A DNA stretch of 64,000 nt from Hygrophila difformis (GCA_030278955.1 JAOANR010000001.1:26169120-26233119), one strand, 5' to 3'. Shown: positions 35,830 to 48,340, numbered from the stretch's first letter. The notes: generated from the sequence alone by a model not told the origin. Made by a program: numbers and translations.

Positions 35830-38800
35830 ATGAACGCAATTGTCGCCTTCTTTCCAAATTCATGTCGGCGAGTGGAGTTCAGTGTTGGTGCGCAATTAGG
35901 GTTAGGGCTTGCGGGCTTGGTGGCCGAAGAAATCAAAATGGGCAACAAGGCAGCGACTTTGAGGCCAGAAAACGAGCACAATGACCCACCGCCTGACTAT
36001 GGTAAGCTTTTCATGGTGATTTCTGGTTTTGTCAGTTAGTGGCTTCGTGTAGGGTATTCTTGCTGGGAAAAAGTGGTTTTCGTGTGGTCCTTACCCCATC
36101 TCTGTTTACTTAAATTAAATTTATGGTAGGTGATTTCATTTATATCGTGTGTGGTACTGACAATGGACCCATGTGGGGAATAAAGAAAACTGGAAAATAT
36201 TGCACATATACAGTTGCAAATTGAAGTAAAAAATGCCTTTCTTCCAACTTGAAATCTTGTATTTATTGGTATTCGGTGTTGATGAGTAGATGTTAAATAT
36301 CTTATTGGGTCTGTGTTGCCTTGAACTTTGTATTTGCAGAGCCCGATGCGGATAGGTTAATACTAAGTATTGGCTGTGGTGGTAAAATTCAGAAGGGTGT
36401 TTGAGTTTCGACTATTTCCTCACATACAATTACATATAAGTATGATAATGTATTTGTCAAGGACCTCAAACTGAAAGCTTTAAGGAAATTTGTTGAATAT
36501 TTGCATTCCGGGGATTCATTTAGTATTTACATGGCTGTTGGGAGAGAAATCAAGCTGGTGAAGGAGCAAGGAGTCATCGATGCAGCTTGTGGGGCTTTAA
36601 GGAACATAATAGAAATACATATGTATGTGGTAGACAAGGTTGAAGAGGATGAGTGTCTGGAGGAAGATGATTTGGCAAATTTCAGTGGTTGAAGATTCTG
36701 ACGAACCATATGAGTATGATATGAGGGAGGAGGAGACCGACACTGATGAAGATGTGGAAAATGTTTTTGAGAGAGCACAGGAAAGGAGTGATGAGATGGT
36801 GTTGGCAACTAAGAACAAAGGTAAAGAGAAGCAAGTGGTTAGTGATGTGGGGAGTGACCATCCGGCAGAGGATTCAGATGATAATGCCGATGTTATTGTA
36901 TGTGGTGATGAGCTCAAAAGTCCACATGGATCGAATGAAGATGAATGTGAGAAGACTGAATTTCCTTTGTTTGACACGAGTGAGATCTTCAATCCAAAGT
37001 TCATGGTTGGCATGATCTTTAGCACAAAAAAAGAACTGAAGTTGGCAGTGCAATCATATGCTATAAATGTGAGGAGAAGTGTTAGGTTCCCCAAGAATGA
37101 TAACAGGAGACTAGTTGCAAGATGTGCAGAGGAGGAATGCCCTTGGATACTAAGGGGGCTGCCAGTGTCATCCCAATCAAGTTGGAGGATTAGGGAGTTC
37201 AAGGATAAACATTTGCAAGGTGAGTTCTGAGGTGGCAAACGTAAGCTCAACTTGCTTCTAAGTTCAAGGATAGGCTTGTGAACGATCCTAAAAGGAACAT
37301 TAAGGCATTCAGGTTAGAGATCGTGAAGAACTTAAAGGTTCAAGTGTCATCCCACCAAGCATATAAGGCAAGAGAAAAAGCTAAGAAATTGATAGATGGT
37401 CCGGGTCCTGAACAGTATGAGAAGTTATGGAGTTTTGCAGAGGAAGTAAAGAGAAGCAATCTGGGCTCAACAATTGTGATTGAATCTGATGGTTCAACAG
37501 GACGTAACAGATTTGACAGCATCTATGTTTGTGTTCATGCTTTGAAAGAGGGGTTTATTAGAGGTTGTAGGCCATTAATATGTCTTGATGGATGTTGGTT
37601 GAAGGGTCCATATGGTGGTGTTCTCTTGGTTGCTTGTGGGATTGATGGGAATAATAGCTATCTACCTGTGGCATGGGTTGTGGTCAAGAAAGAGACAACC
37701 GAGACATGGAGCTGGTTCATGGCACATTTGAAGTCAGATTTGAACATACAAGACACTACAAAGTTTACCATTATGAGTGACAAGCAAAAAGATATCATTT
37801 AACTTTTAAATGCTGTATGATTTTGTATGAATTTGATGTTCAAACATTTAACTTTTAATTTGCATTAACATAGGTTTGATCCAAGCTGAGCAAGAGGTAT
37901 TTCCGGGTGCTGAAATCAAATTTTGTGCAAGGCATTTAATGGTTAATTTCCAGGCAGCAGGCTTCAAGGGGTGGATGCACAAGAAGTTGTTTTGGAAGGT
38001 AGCTAAATGCACTATGGTCAATTCATTTGAGAAGGTGATGAATGAACTCCACAAAGCTGATCCAAAGGCCGAGGAATGGCTAAGAGGAAACCTCCAAATC
38101 AATGGTGTAGGGCTTTCTTCAGCCCCTTCCCCAAATGTGACATACTCACTAACAATGCTTGTGAGAATTATGGTAACATTCTTGAAGCTAGGAAGATGCC
38201 ATTGCTAAACATGCTTATGGAGCTACATACCTATTTGATGTCAAGATTTCAAAGGAATAGAGACATGGCAGACAGGTCTAAAAGATGGAGAGATATGCTA
38301 TGCCCGAGGATTCAAAGCATACTTGATGGCTATCACAGCAAGGTACTTAATTATGTTCCAACAAAGTCCAATGCCCACAACTTTCATGTTAACTCTATCT
38401 ATAATGACTTTGAGCAGTTTAGTGTGGATTTGGATAGTGGTTTGTGTAGCTGTAGAAAGTAGCAGATTAGTGGGATACCATGCATACATGCTTATGTCTC
38501 AATTAATCACATGAGATATCCACTAGAGAAGTACATTCATAAGTGTTATGAGGTTGCTTCATATAAGAATGCATATGCATTACATGTTCTGCCAATGAAC
38601 ATCATTGAGGAATGGCCAAAAATGAATCACTTGGCCGTCATTCCACCTGAGTTTGCTGCAAAAAAGGCTGGGAGGCCGGTCACTGAAAGAAGGAAAGAAA
38701 CTGGTGAAGAGATCAACAAGACCAAGAAAAGAAAAGCTGGTAGGCCACAAATTCTTCCTGGACACAACATAAGGAGGTGCAAGTCAACTGCAAACAACAC

Positions 38801-39210
38801 GAACCAAGGGGAAATTGTAAGTTTCATCTACACATTCAAATCTTAAGTTTTGAAATCATTTTCTAGTGCATATGGCTGTTATGTTTTATGGTTTTCTTGT
38901 ATGAATCAAATGGATCTTGTAGCAAGAACTTGCAAATGAAGGCATGGTGGGGGTGAAGGAGCAATGGTGGCAGGATGGAGGAGCAATGCAAGAGGAAAAT
39001 ATGGTGGAGTGTATGACACAAGCTGAATCACAAGTGCCGACAGCTCCAAAAGGCCTTCAATTGATTGTCCCGACAGCATTAAAGGACACCGAAGACCACA
39101 CAAGAGCCATGACAAGGCCGGTTCCAGCCATTATCAAGGATGGCAAGAAATTTATGACTATTGCCAACCTTCTCAAGAAAGCTGGCCAAGACAGTCTCAA
39201 GAAGACTTGA
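35830..39210 (+). pseudogene. Mutator-like transposase (MuDR family), decayed
   Basis: A possible 5' exon starts MNAIVAFFPNSCRRVEFSVG at 35830. The MuDR N-terminal domain is at about 36960-37220 (FMVGMIFSTKKELKLAVQSY to EEECPWILRG). The MULE catalytic domain follows (LICLDGCWLKGPYGGVLLVA, then FTIMSDKQK and, after an intron, GLIQAEQEVFPGAEIKFCAR), then a CCHC-like SWIM finger (CSCRK, stop, QISGIPCIHAYVS) and a basic tail with repeated KKAGRP/KRKAGRP. Lesions: a stop in the 5' part (about 36402), frame changes near 36690, 37240 and 38085, and TAG for Trp at about 38461. The intron near 37795-37871 lacks a proper GT donor. The last exon (38924-39210) follows a good acceptor. Not functional as read. 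Confidence 0.9.
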
Positions 39211-39848
39211 AGATATTTAAGCCCTGTGTGGCTGCGCATATGGCACATTTTTTGGCATGTAATTGTTGAACACAATAGTGTCATGTTTATTTTGCAAATG
39301 CGTGGGAACTTGATAACCGTACTCATTAAACCATGCTTTAGCCGATTTGTAATCATTATGCACTCGTCTAGGTTGCTTAATATGGATGTTGCTATTATAA
39401 CTCATAATGTCATTTTGGTGGTCTTGAACGGAGTTCTACATGTAACTGGTTTTTAGGGATGTTGATGAATTATATATATATTGCATCTCACTTTATCGTT
39501 GGTACTCATAGAATTTTATAAATCTCCAATTGCTATGTAATGTTGTGTATGTATGATTGTGCTTTACGATTGTGCTCTGGAAACATATTGAACACATAGA
39601 TCTACACAGCCACAACTTACAAATCAATGCAAAAGACAACATTCTTCATTCATTTGACATAAACACCAAATCACAGAGTCAACATTCATTCCCAACACCA
39701 TTTCTTGCTCCATTCCCTACTCCATTCCCATCTCCACAGCAATCATTTCTAAACCAACATACAAACAACAATGAACACAAGAAGGCAACATAACACCACC
39801 ACCATTCAAACATCATACATTCCCTACACCATCCCATCTCTACAGAAA

Positions 39849-40301
39849 TCATTTCCAAACCAATATATAAACAACAATGAACACAAAAAGGCAACATATC
39901 ACCACCAACAACTTAATCAGCACCATCTCATGTTTACAATGGGTCATCTCCCGTTTACAATGGGGCATTGGCAATGACACTTCAGTGTTATCCTCCGGCG
40001 CATCAAAGCTTCCCATACTTTCACTCTTGTTGGCCGACGCAGCAGGGCATTGGATGGGGCTTCCATCGTCTGCCCAAAATGGTTCAACAGGTTATGCCCA
40101 TTTGAAGAACCCACAGGTACGACAACTGTAATACACCCTTCCATAGCTAGCCTTCTTCGGACTCTCCACAACTCGCATCATCAATTTCACGCCACATTTG
40201 CAAAACAGAGATGGCGAAAATCGCACTTCCATCTCCTTCCTTCCTCGGTTCCGACGCTCCATTGAACAACTCCCACCCAACTCTTCTCTTCTCTTATTCA
40301 T
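39849..40301 (-). CDS. GRF-type zinc-finger protein with C-terminal transmembrane helix, inside the Mutator-like element
   Basis: A minus-strand frame beginning at Met 40301 (or 40262) encodes a GRF finger: FCKCGVKLMMRVVESPKKAS, then GRVYYSC, CGFFKW. After an apparent short intron (about 40092-40062, acceptor ttgggcag, donor not canonical) it continues DGSPIQCPAASANKSESMGS to a hydrophobic end MVLIKLLVVICCLFVFIVVY and stops at 39849. GRF finger plus C-terminal membrane helix is a common arrangement in small plant GRF proteins. GRF fingers bind nucleic acid in other proteins; the role here is unknown. The frame runs toward the transposase. The C-terminal segment has a diverged tandem copy just downstream (39730-39800). 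The odd donor may mean the gene is damaged. Confidence 0.65.
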
Positions 40302-40675
40302 AAACAGGGATACGAATGCTTGGAGAAAACGCCCAGAAACGATTGAAGGATGAATGGGTGTGCCGCGCTCAAAGGGAATTTGGGAACGATGAAAGTAATT
40401 TAGGGTTCGGTGGTGGTGTAAATTTACCCACATCCATTAACCCCAAAACCGACGTGGATGGTCCAAGTGGCAAGTAGGGGACCGCGCTAATCCGACCTTG
40501 ACCACACTAATTGAGTGCCACGTCAGCTTCCAGGGCAATTAAGATGCATTTGGGACCGATTTGGCTAGGATTAACGAACTTATGGGAAGGATTAAGCTAA
40601 TTCAATTATTATGGGACAATTTTGGAAATTTTGGAAAATTATGGGACGATTTGGATTTGTTTTCCTACATTAATC

Positions 40676-41205
40676 CATAGTCCATACTAAAATACATATC
40701 CATCCTCCTTTTTTTGTGGAATTTATTTCTGGCATATGCAAATTTATCTTTCTTTGGTTTAGCTTGGCAATTCTTACAGAGTTTAGAGTTTAGTTATGAT
40801 TTTAGAGTTTATAATTTACAGTATTGATCTTGATGAGCAGTTGAAATTAATTTTAATCAAATACGTGTCGTATTTTTTTTAGAAGAACCGAAGACGGAAC
40901 ATATGTGTGGTATTTAAGTTTTGAGTTTAGGCGTGTAAAAAATAATAATAATAAAAAAACTAAACGAAGAGAGAGGATGATGATTGCTTCGAAAGAATAT
41001 ACAAGAAATATTTTAACATGCATCATGTGGTCATGGTTGTATCAAGTACTCAATGTCGCATAGTCAAACTCCCCATTAATTAGTGTAATGAGCTCAAGGT
41101 CACTCCTTAATTAATACTAGTCCAATTATTTAGGTAGTTTACCTCTTAGTCGTATGCAAGTATATGAGTATGTGGGTAGGTAATAGGTGCAATCCATGCT
41201 TTTTA
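40676..41205. other. No gene; AT-rich
   Basis: Only short frames; no repeat ends recognised apart from simple A/T tracts. Confidence 0.5.
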
Positions 41206-41465
41206 CTCACTTTCTCCCATTTGAAATGTTCAAAAAATTTTGAATACACAGTCGAATGTATTTATTTAACAATTAATATTTTAAAATATAGAGAAGTAAA
41301 ATCATAAAAAAATATATATTTTAAAACTATATATGCGAAAAAACTAATCCAACAAGATTCCACTTGACTATATTTTTTCTTATATAACTGCAACAAAATT
41401 TTAGGTCAAACATAAATAATAAACAGTGTAAAAAGTCCAAATGAGACGGACGAAGTAATATTTTA
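41206..41465. mobile_element. Degenerate CTCCCTCCGT-type MITE
   Basis: Left 'tactcactttctcccattt' and right 'aatgagacggacgaagta' are decayed family ends; internal 'ccacttgactatatttt' is typical. Confidence 0.65.
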
Positions 41466-41716
41466 ATCCCACCATTTTACTACTGAAAGTGGGAAACTTG
41501 TTCTACTTCTTATTGTGAGGTAGCGTTTAATAATTTGAATCTTCACATCTCTCATTTATTTAATTTTCCCCTAAAAGCCTTTCAACAATAGCGTGCAGCA
41601 CATTCAACAATGGAGGTGTACTACTCATCTATGCCTCGTACGTAGATCTTAAAAGACACGAAAAAAATTATGGTAAGGACATTGGTGCCTCTGCATGGCG
41701 CACTAGTAGTGTACTA

Positions 41717-41718
<2 letters not shown>

Positions 41719-41752
<34 letters not shown>
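41719..41752. repeat. (TA)n microsatellite
   Basis: About 15 TA units preceded by GTG and followed by CGTCG. Confidence 0.9.
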
Positions 41753-41896
41753 GTCGTCAGTCGTCATTACAATAACTCACATTCCCATGCAGTAAATCAA
41801 GATGCTTTTACAAGCTAACCCATACGATAATACCCAGAAAGGAAAGAAAGCAAAATGAATATGTGTGAAAAACAATGGCAAAAATAAGGGTGTAAA

Positions 41897-42040
41897 CCAA
41901 ACGCAGTTGGCCTGAGTGGTATGGGCTCTGGCAGCTTAAGCAAAGGTCTCGGGTTCGAGCCTTTGTGTATGCAGAATTCTGCTTTGGGAGAGACAACCCT
42001 TCAATGTCCACCCGATCCTCGAGTGGTATTCACCTAAAAA
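41897..42040 (+). mobile_element. tRNA-derived SINE, family 2, with 17-bp target duplication
   Basis: The head has TTGGCCTGAGTGGTATGGG (box A-like) and GGTTCGAGCC (box B), then a body ending 'acccgatcctcgagtgg' and an A-run. AAAAATAAGGGTGTAAA occurs at 41880-41896 and 42041-42057. A 3' fragment lies at 28255 and an old inverted copy near 53120-53235. Confidence 0.92.
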
Positions 42041-42059
42041 AAAAATAAGGGTGTAAATG

Positions 42060-42252
42060 AGACTGATAGGCTCGTGAATTATTCGACCTCGGCTCGGTCA
42101 AAAATTCGGTTCAACCTCGACTCGATTCGGTCAAAGCTTGGTCAACGTTCAGCTCAAAGTAGCTCGGTCAACGCTCGGCTCGGTCAAAGCTCGGCTCGAA
42201 TTCTTATGAGCTCAAGCCGAGCTTACCACTATTCGGGCTCGGCTCGTTTACC
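42060..42252. repeat. GCTCGGTCAA-rich block, probable hAT-like MITE
   Basis: Repeated 'gctcggtcaa'/'ctcggctcg' variants fill the block, which ends 'cggctcgtttaccccc'. Similar G/C-biased sequence bounds some plant hAT elements; ends and duplications could not be fixed. Confidence 0.4.
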
Positions 42253-42645
42253 CCCAATTAAATCTTAACCACTCCCACATTTATGTCCTCTCGTTATAAT
42301 AAAGTGTTCATCAACAACGACGACCCGCCTCTGCCTACTGCTCGTCCCGGCCATCCCGTGGCTATTACCACTACTCTCCACTAGCTAGGCATTTTCTTCT
42401 TACATCTACTAGTAGTAGTATTGCTCCTCTTGAATTTATTAAACTCAACTTTGCCAAAATTAAATATATAGCTCACTTCAAATGCTTTTAAGTCGTCGGT
42501 CTTGATTTGTTTCCTCCCTCGATCCGACCGTACCAGTACTATTGCACAGACGCAGTATCATCACCCTCTTGCGGGCTGCGTCTAGCAGGCTGCCGCCACA
42601 CCCGTCCGGAGCCCACTGCATTTCTAGCTAGTGTTTGTAATATTC

Positions 42646-42894
42646 TACTTCATCCGCACGTTCCTAAATAGCCCTTTCGGCTCAATTTCAATAACTAAGG
42701 TTTGCATTAATTAACTCATAAATTTATATTTTTACCCTTCGGCTAAACTTATTCTCAATAAATGTCAACAAATAGCATTTATGTAAAGTGAAGGACAATA
42801 TAGTTAAACATAGCATAACTACTTATAACTACAATGGCAACTATTGCGCAACACTTTTTAATCTTTAAAAAGACAACTAAAAAGAAACGAAATG
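42646..42894. mobile_element. Degenerate CTCCCTCCGT-type MITE
   Basis: 'tacttcatccgcacgttcct' at the left and 'aaaaagaaacgaaatgagta' at the right are decayed family ends with TA flanks. 42255-42645 next to it has no gene I can support. Confidence 0.55.
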
Positions 42895-43391
42895 AGTATT
42901 TTTTTCAGATCTGCCTCTGGCTGTCAGTGTTTTAATAAGATGTGCTGCATTAAGCATGAAGGGCACACTGATGCCATAATGAACCATGAAGTTCGACAAT
43001 CCAATGCAGCATCAAATTATTGCTTAAAAATCTGGAACTACAGATTTGTGGATTTCTCATGGTTGGTTCCCTTTATTTACTGGGTGTAGAAAACTACAAT
43101 GCATGACAATTCCCCACAATGTGCTCACTTAGGAACAAAGCTAAGATTTTGGGGTAGTTAGAATGGCATCTAGCAAGAACTATTACAAGAAAATCTCTCT
43201 AACAGCCTAATCTAGAATATAAGAAACAAATCTAATATAGTTTAAGGAAACAAAGCATTTTATTTTCCGAGTCTGGCTAAGGCAAAAGGCCGACATTAGA
43301 TCTTTACAACAACAGGTCAATTGGCTCTAGATTGAGAGTTAGTTGGATACTCACCAAAAGTTGACATGTTTTGGGATATAGGAAGATATTA

Positions 43392-43640
43392 CCTCCATGC
43401 TTTTTTAATTGCTCCATTTCAATCACTGTTTTCAACTAGCTGACCATGAACGGTTTTATATGATTCGTTACAAGGCTAAATAAAAAATGGTAAAGTAATA
43501 ATGAAAGTAGAGATTACAAACTATAAAATTTATGTTAGACTTATCTTCAAAATCATCCGCTAACCTACCAAATAAAGTTCAAAAGTCAACTAGTTGAAAA
43601 CAGTGATTGAAATGGAATAATTAAAAAAGAGCGGAGAAAG
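43392..43640. mobile_element. MITE with ~50-bp inverted ends
   Basis: Left 'ttgctccatttcaatcactg' plus 'ttttcaactag' and right 'ctagttgaaaacagtgattg' plus 'aaatgga' are inverted matches; outer ends resemble the CTCCCTCCGT family and TA flanks the element. It sits inside the duplicated locus. Confidence 0.75.
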
Positions 43641-43737
43641 TATATTTTATTATGTATGAAGAAGAGCCAGACAAAAGGAACTACAAAGAATATTTCACTC
43701 ATGTCATTACCTAAGTGATGGCAGAAAGTTTATCCAG

Positions 43738-44234
43738 CAGGGGCGTCTTTGAGGGGGAACGAGTGGCGCGCTTGCTCAAGCCCCCAAATTTTAGGGCCCC
43801 CACATTTTTTAAAAAAATTAATTAATATTTTTGTGTATCTCTATTCAATTTCTTTCAATTTCAATTCCAGGTTTTTTTCAACTTTCCCAACTCTGGTTCC
43901 AATGTTCCATGTTTTTTTCAAACCTCAACAACTCTGACTAACTAGCTTTGACCGCAATTGAAAATGACATTTTAGATCAATTTTCTTTTGAAAATTTAAT
44001 GGATGAATGTACTTAAAAAATGCGGACAATATTTGACAAGATTTTTCAATAGTATATTTATTTTCAAAGATAAATTTGTTATAATATTCAACTTTTTATT
44101 TCTTAATATATTTATATTATTTAGTATAATTTATTCATGTAATTTTAAATTTATTAAATAATTTATTTTTATCAATATAAGGGGCCCAATTAATAAATTT
44201 GTTTTTGGCCCCCAAAAAGATTGAGACGGCTCTG
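43738..44234. mobile_element. Non-autonomous hAT-like element (497 bp)
   Basis: Left CAGGGGCGTCTTTGA and inverted right CAGAGCCGTCTCAA match at most positions. TATCCAG flanks both sides (43731-43737 and 44235-44241); with one mismatch this would be an 8-bp duplication. No transposase frame. Confidence 0.75.
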
Positions 44235-45706
44235 TATCCAGTAATATAGAGAAGGGGAAAACTAAAGTGATGTACAAGGGGAAATGCCTCCAATGGAGCA
44301 AAAGAGATATCCGGTCTACATTACTATCACTAGCTTTCTTATGGTTAACCATGCACACTATTCAGACGAACCAAGTTCGAATATTGCATATGTCAAACCT
44401 TGTTATCGGGTTAAATATATTTGGATTGTGTGTATGAGTCAAATATGACACGTTTGTTGGGACTTGGGAGGGAGGGAGTACGATTTTCGCTATCCATCTA
44501 AGATATTTTATGCGAAGTGTCTCGTTGATCGCTAGATTAATAAGATTAAATCACAGGAATGGATGTACCATCCAAGTTACCAGTAGTTCTGTCACCAAAA
44601 TTGCAGACCAAATCAATGCAACTAGAAAAGTTTTAATTATAACGCAAATGAGAACAGACATCCATTATGAATAGCAACATAATTGACATAACAGTTTATT
44701 AACCCAGATAATTTTAGAAGCATATACTATGTCTCTATTAATAAGCATTGGATGCTACTCTCATCCCACAAAAGCAGAACCACTTGTATGAATCCGTGTG
44801 CAAAATCATTACCAAGATTTATGAGATTAGCTTCGGAGAGTAATGTAATAACAAATCTTCAGTATACAATCCTATTAAGGAATCTCTAAAAAATCTAGAG
44901 TACCATTTGAGGGAAACAATAGCAACAGCATGTGTTTTTCACACTCAAGTGTAATGAAAATTTTAGGTTTCTATTAGAAGTTTCACTATAAGTTCAAGCA
45001 TTAGAAATATTTGATGATCCTGCAAATGAAGTTTGATTGCTTGAGTAAAGGACTCTCCGAAACTTATTTATTTGAAATTATTATTTATTTTTATTAAAAC
45101 TAGATCTGATCGGAATATAATTAGAATAAATCACATTACACCAGAGAAGAACAAACAATTAGACCAAACCACAATAAATATGATCAGACCAAATATTATT
45201 TTTGGATGAATGAAATAATTTTTTTTTGACGTCTTGAATTATAATAGTAACATTTGAAGTGCATTGTACATACGATAACGTTAGTGGGTTGACATATGAC
45301 TAATTTTTGGGTGGACCATATTATTCTTTTGAACTTCTTAAATGACAAAACATGGAAAAAGTTCCGGTATCAGATGCTCCTGAATATATAAATTTTTGGG
45401 ATTTTATGCTGTGTTGGATATTTGACATGTGGGGTGGTTTTTAATTTACAATAGAGTTACTATGCTGACATTTATTTCTCCCCATATGCAGATGTGTTCT
45501 GCAATAGTCTAGATTGTGCTGCGGGTAGTGGGCTGTCATTTCTTGCCAATTAAAGCCATTTAATAAGAAATGGAATGTGGATATTTAATAGCCCCATTAG
45601 TGGAATTAACGTCAATTAGTAATCTTTCCATTCCAAATCACCGTCCCTTTTTGGTAGTAAATAAGAAAATCCAAAACAGCATATCATCGGAATTCCATTC
45701 CATTCC

Positions 45707-45982
45707 AAAGCACAGAACACAAATATGCGAGCTGGATATCACTCACAATAAATCTTGTTTTGGATACAAAATGAATAGAGGCATATGGATATGAAATAAT
45801 TATAAGGTTGACATCAACCATCCATAGTCATAGAACACTGAGGGTTGAAGCACAGAACACAAATATGCGAGCTGGATATCACTGACAACAAATCCTGTTT
45901 TGGATACAAAATGAATAGAGGCATATAGATAGGAAATAATTATAAGGTTGACATCAACCATCTAGTAGTCATAGAACACTAA
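45707..45982. repeat. Two direct copies of a ~140-bp unit
   Basis: 'gcacagaacacaaatatgcg' followed by 'agctggatatcact', 'tttggatacaaaatgaatag' and 'aaggttgacatcaaccat' occurs at 45710 and again at 45850, with a few substitutions. Confidence 0.9.
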
Positions 45983-47280
45983 TATACGATTAATGTATCA
46001 CTTGAATGAGACAAAAAATCGAAAACACAGTCTGGTAAGAATTTTAAAAAATTATCAGAATTCCAAAAGATTTGGACAATAATTGTGGCCCATTACAAGT
46101 GTGGAACAATTATACTCCTCCACAATCAATGCACACGTTATTAAATTAGACCAAAAATAGATTCAATTACCACACAACCTTAATAATGAAATAAAATATG
46201 TTATTATACTACCATATGTGTGAAATAACAAGCACATCACAAACAGTGCATCAAAAGAACATGTCAGCATATAAGGACGTCTGCATAGGAACCTATTCGT
46301 TTAACTTATATACTTTCCATTAATGATAGGATTGTAATTACTCAATCTGAGTTTATTATGTATTTAATAGATTCCTGAAATTTTGGAATAAACATATTTA
46401 TATTTATGTGCATAAAACCGATGACAGTTATTTAAGGAATAGATTATTATGCTTTACATCGTTATTGTGCTGGGTTATTGTTTGTAAATGTTTTCTTTTA
46501 TTCTTTTTTTCTTTGAACTAGAATGACCCGCCCGCGCGATGCGCCGGGCTTAGATTATAACTCTAATAAAAGAACTTTTAATTTAAAAAAACTAACTTTA
46601 ATTCTAATATTAGTGCAAATATTGAACCCAAATTATGAGACGGAGGAAGGCTTAGATTATAAGAATATAGTAAGCCTCATTGAATCCAAATTAATCACTC
46701 AAAAATATAATGAACATTGATGGAGTGCAAATATTGCTATGTGACAAAGGAATACAATTTGTCCGGTTAATGGGCTTGAAAGGCAGTCAAAAATATATAC
46801 ACTCTTTCCAATATTCTAAAGAGATTTGCTTAATTTCTCCTTACTTATAATTATGTATAGAGATCATTACATTCAAATTTGCATTTTACCCTCCTGATAG
46901 AAGAAATTTTAATTGAAAAAGTAAATTTAATTATAATATTATTAAATAGCATGAATATTTAATTATACATAAAAAGAATTATTAATTCAAGTTAAATATA
47001 TAATCACATAATTAATTCAAGTTAAAGCTGCTCTATTTTCCTCTAAACAATCTACACATCAAAATTGAATTGAAATGCAGAGAAACAAACCAAAAATCCC
47101 AAACATTCTTATGTCTCATCAATAATTCAATAAACAAAGATAATGTTTCATAGCCGTCCATGGTAGGAGTTCATTCTTGTACAGAATTTGAATTTTTTGA
47201 ATTAATGAAGATGTATTGGTGAAGGAACATAAACTTCGCAGAAACTTGCTTCATCTTAAACACCATTGTGCTTGATTTGG
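45983..47280. other. Gene-free stretch
   Basis: AT-rich. 'gacccgcccgcgcgatgcgc' near 46526 is an isolated GC-rich island that may be the edge of a transposon; no partner end was found. Confidence 0.4.
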
Positions 47281-48340
47281 TATTCAAAAGAGACCTAACC
47301 ACCTCTTTTTCGCCTTCGCACTTGTTAAAAGTTGATAATATAGCCATGAAGTATTAGATAATCTTATCTTGGAAGGCTTTGCAGGAGCATACATTGGGCA
47401 TGTAGCAGGGACCTGTATAATGAAAATTTAGTTTGGATACTCATAAATAAATAAAAGCAAGTCGTGACTCTATTAAATTTAGCTATAGCAAACGAAAAGA
47501 ACATTGAACCAAGTTTATCAAGTGATATTTGGAGCCTTATGCTTGGATTTCCTATCTGCCATGACATATCCTGTCACACATGCAACTACTGCAAAGGATC
47601 CCACATGCCTTCCCATGTTTCTCATTTGCAAAAACCACCAAGAAGCTACTGTATACAATAAATACAAAAATAATTGTAGCAAAAATGGGGGATCGATTAA
47701 CATGTCCAGGTGAGGTATTAAGACACAAACCAAGGTGGAGTTCTCAAGAATTTAGCAATGAACATGAGAAAACTATGGAAGAAGATTGTAACTGAAACAC
47801 AAACACACACGCCTGAAAACAAAACTAACATTAAACATATGGATAAGATCATTTAACCCACGGGCTTCACCATCTAGAGAAAGCATTGGTTCATGTTTAG
47901 AAACTTCAGCCTGTAGCCCATCAAGAGGAATATGCCATCAATCAGCAATTACTCTAATAGCACAAACAAACATGGCACTAAAAAGACTTTTGTGGCTTCA
48001 CCAAACTTTCGAATTACCAAAGTCAGCACCTAAATATCAAAATAGTGACTTTTCAACAATAACTCATAAGTATTTGATAGGCAATATAGCCAGCCAACGT
48101 AAAAGAAAAACATAGAAGCATTTGAATGTAGAATATAACCTATTTAACATTGCTATTATCATCAACATTGAATCACATTCTCAACAAAATAAATAAATAG
48201 AACACAACTTACAGAACTGTGCCATTCAAATGGAGGAGTTATAGTGTTAAAGACACAACACCACAATTGATAGTATACTCTAAATAGAAACAACACACAA
48301 TTAACTCCTTTGTGGAACATAAAAAATTGGATCCCGAATA

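Larger units (their letters stand above)
35442..40665. mobile_element. Complete Mutator-like element (5224 bp) with ~190-bp terminal inverted repeats
   Basis: The left terminus (35442-35632) and right terminus (about 40475-40665) are inverted copies, both containing 'cccaaatgcatcttaattgc' and 'cctggaagctgacgtggcac' in corresponding orientation. TACATTAATC flanks both sides (35432-35441 and 40666-40675), a 9-10 bp duplication typical of the superfamily. It contains a plus-strand transposase pseudogene and a minus-strand GRF zinc-finger gene that converge, reminiscent of the mudrA/mudrB layout of maize MuDR. Confidence 0.93.
42904..45010 (-). pseudogene. Partial duplicate of the MPS1/PRD2-like locus, exons 3-4 missing
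   Basis: 'aatctggaactacagatttg' followed by 'tggatttctcatggttggtt' (about 43030-43070) matches intron 4 of the gene at 22580-22620. 44545-44650 matches 22810-22920 ('aaatcacaggaatggat', 'agtgcaactaga'-type text), and 44655-45000 matches intron 2 at about 24005-24335 ('agaaccacttgtatgaa', 'aaatctagagtaccatttga', 'gaaacaatagcaacag'). Orientation and order are the same as in the gene. The part corresponding to 22920-24005, with exons 3 and 4, is absent, and no coding exon survives. A MITE and a hAT-like element inserted in between. Confidence 0.82.

Noticed and set aside
35569..36039. 156-codon frame as an independent gene
   Set aside because: Its first part lies in the terminal inverted repeat of the Mutator-like element; only the MNAIVAFF portion is a plausible transposase 5' exon.
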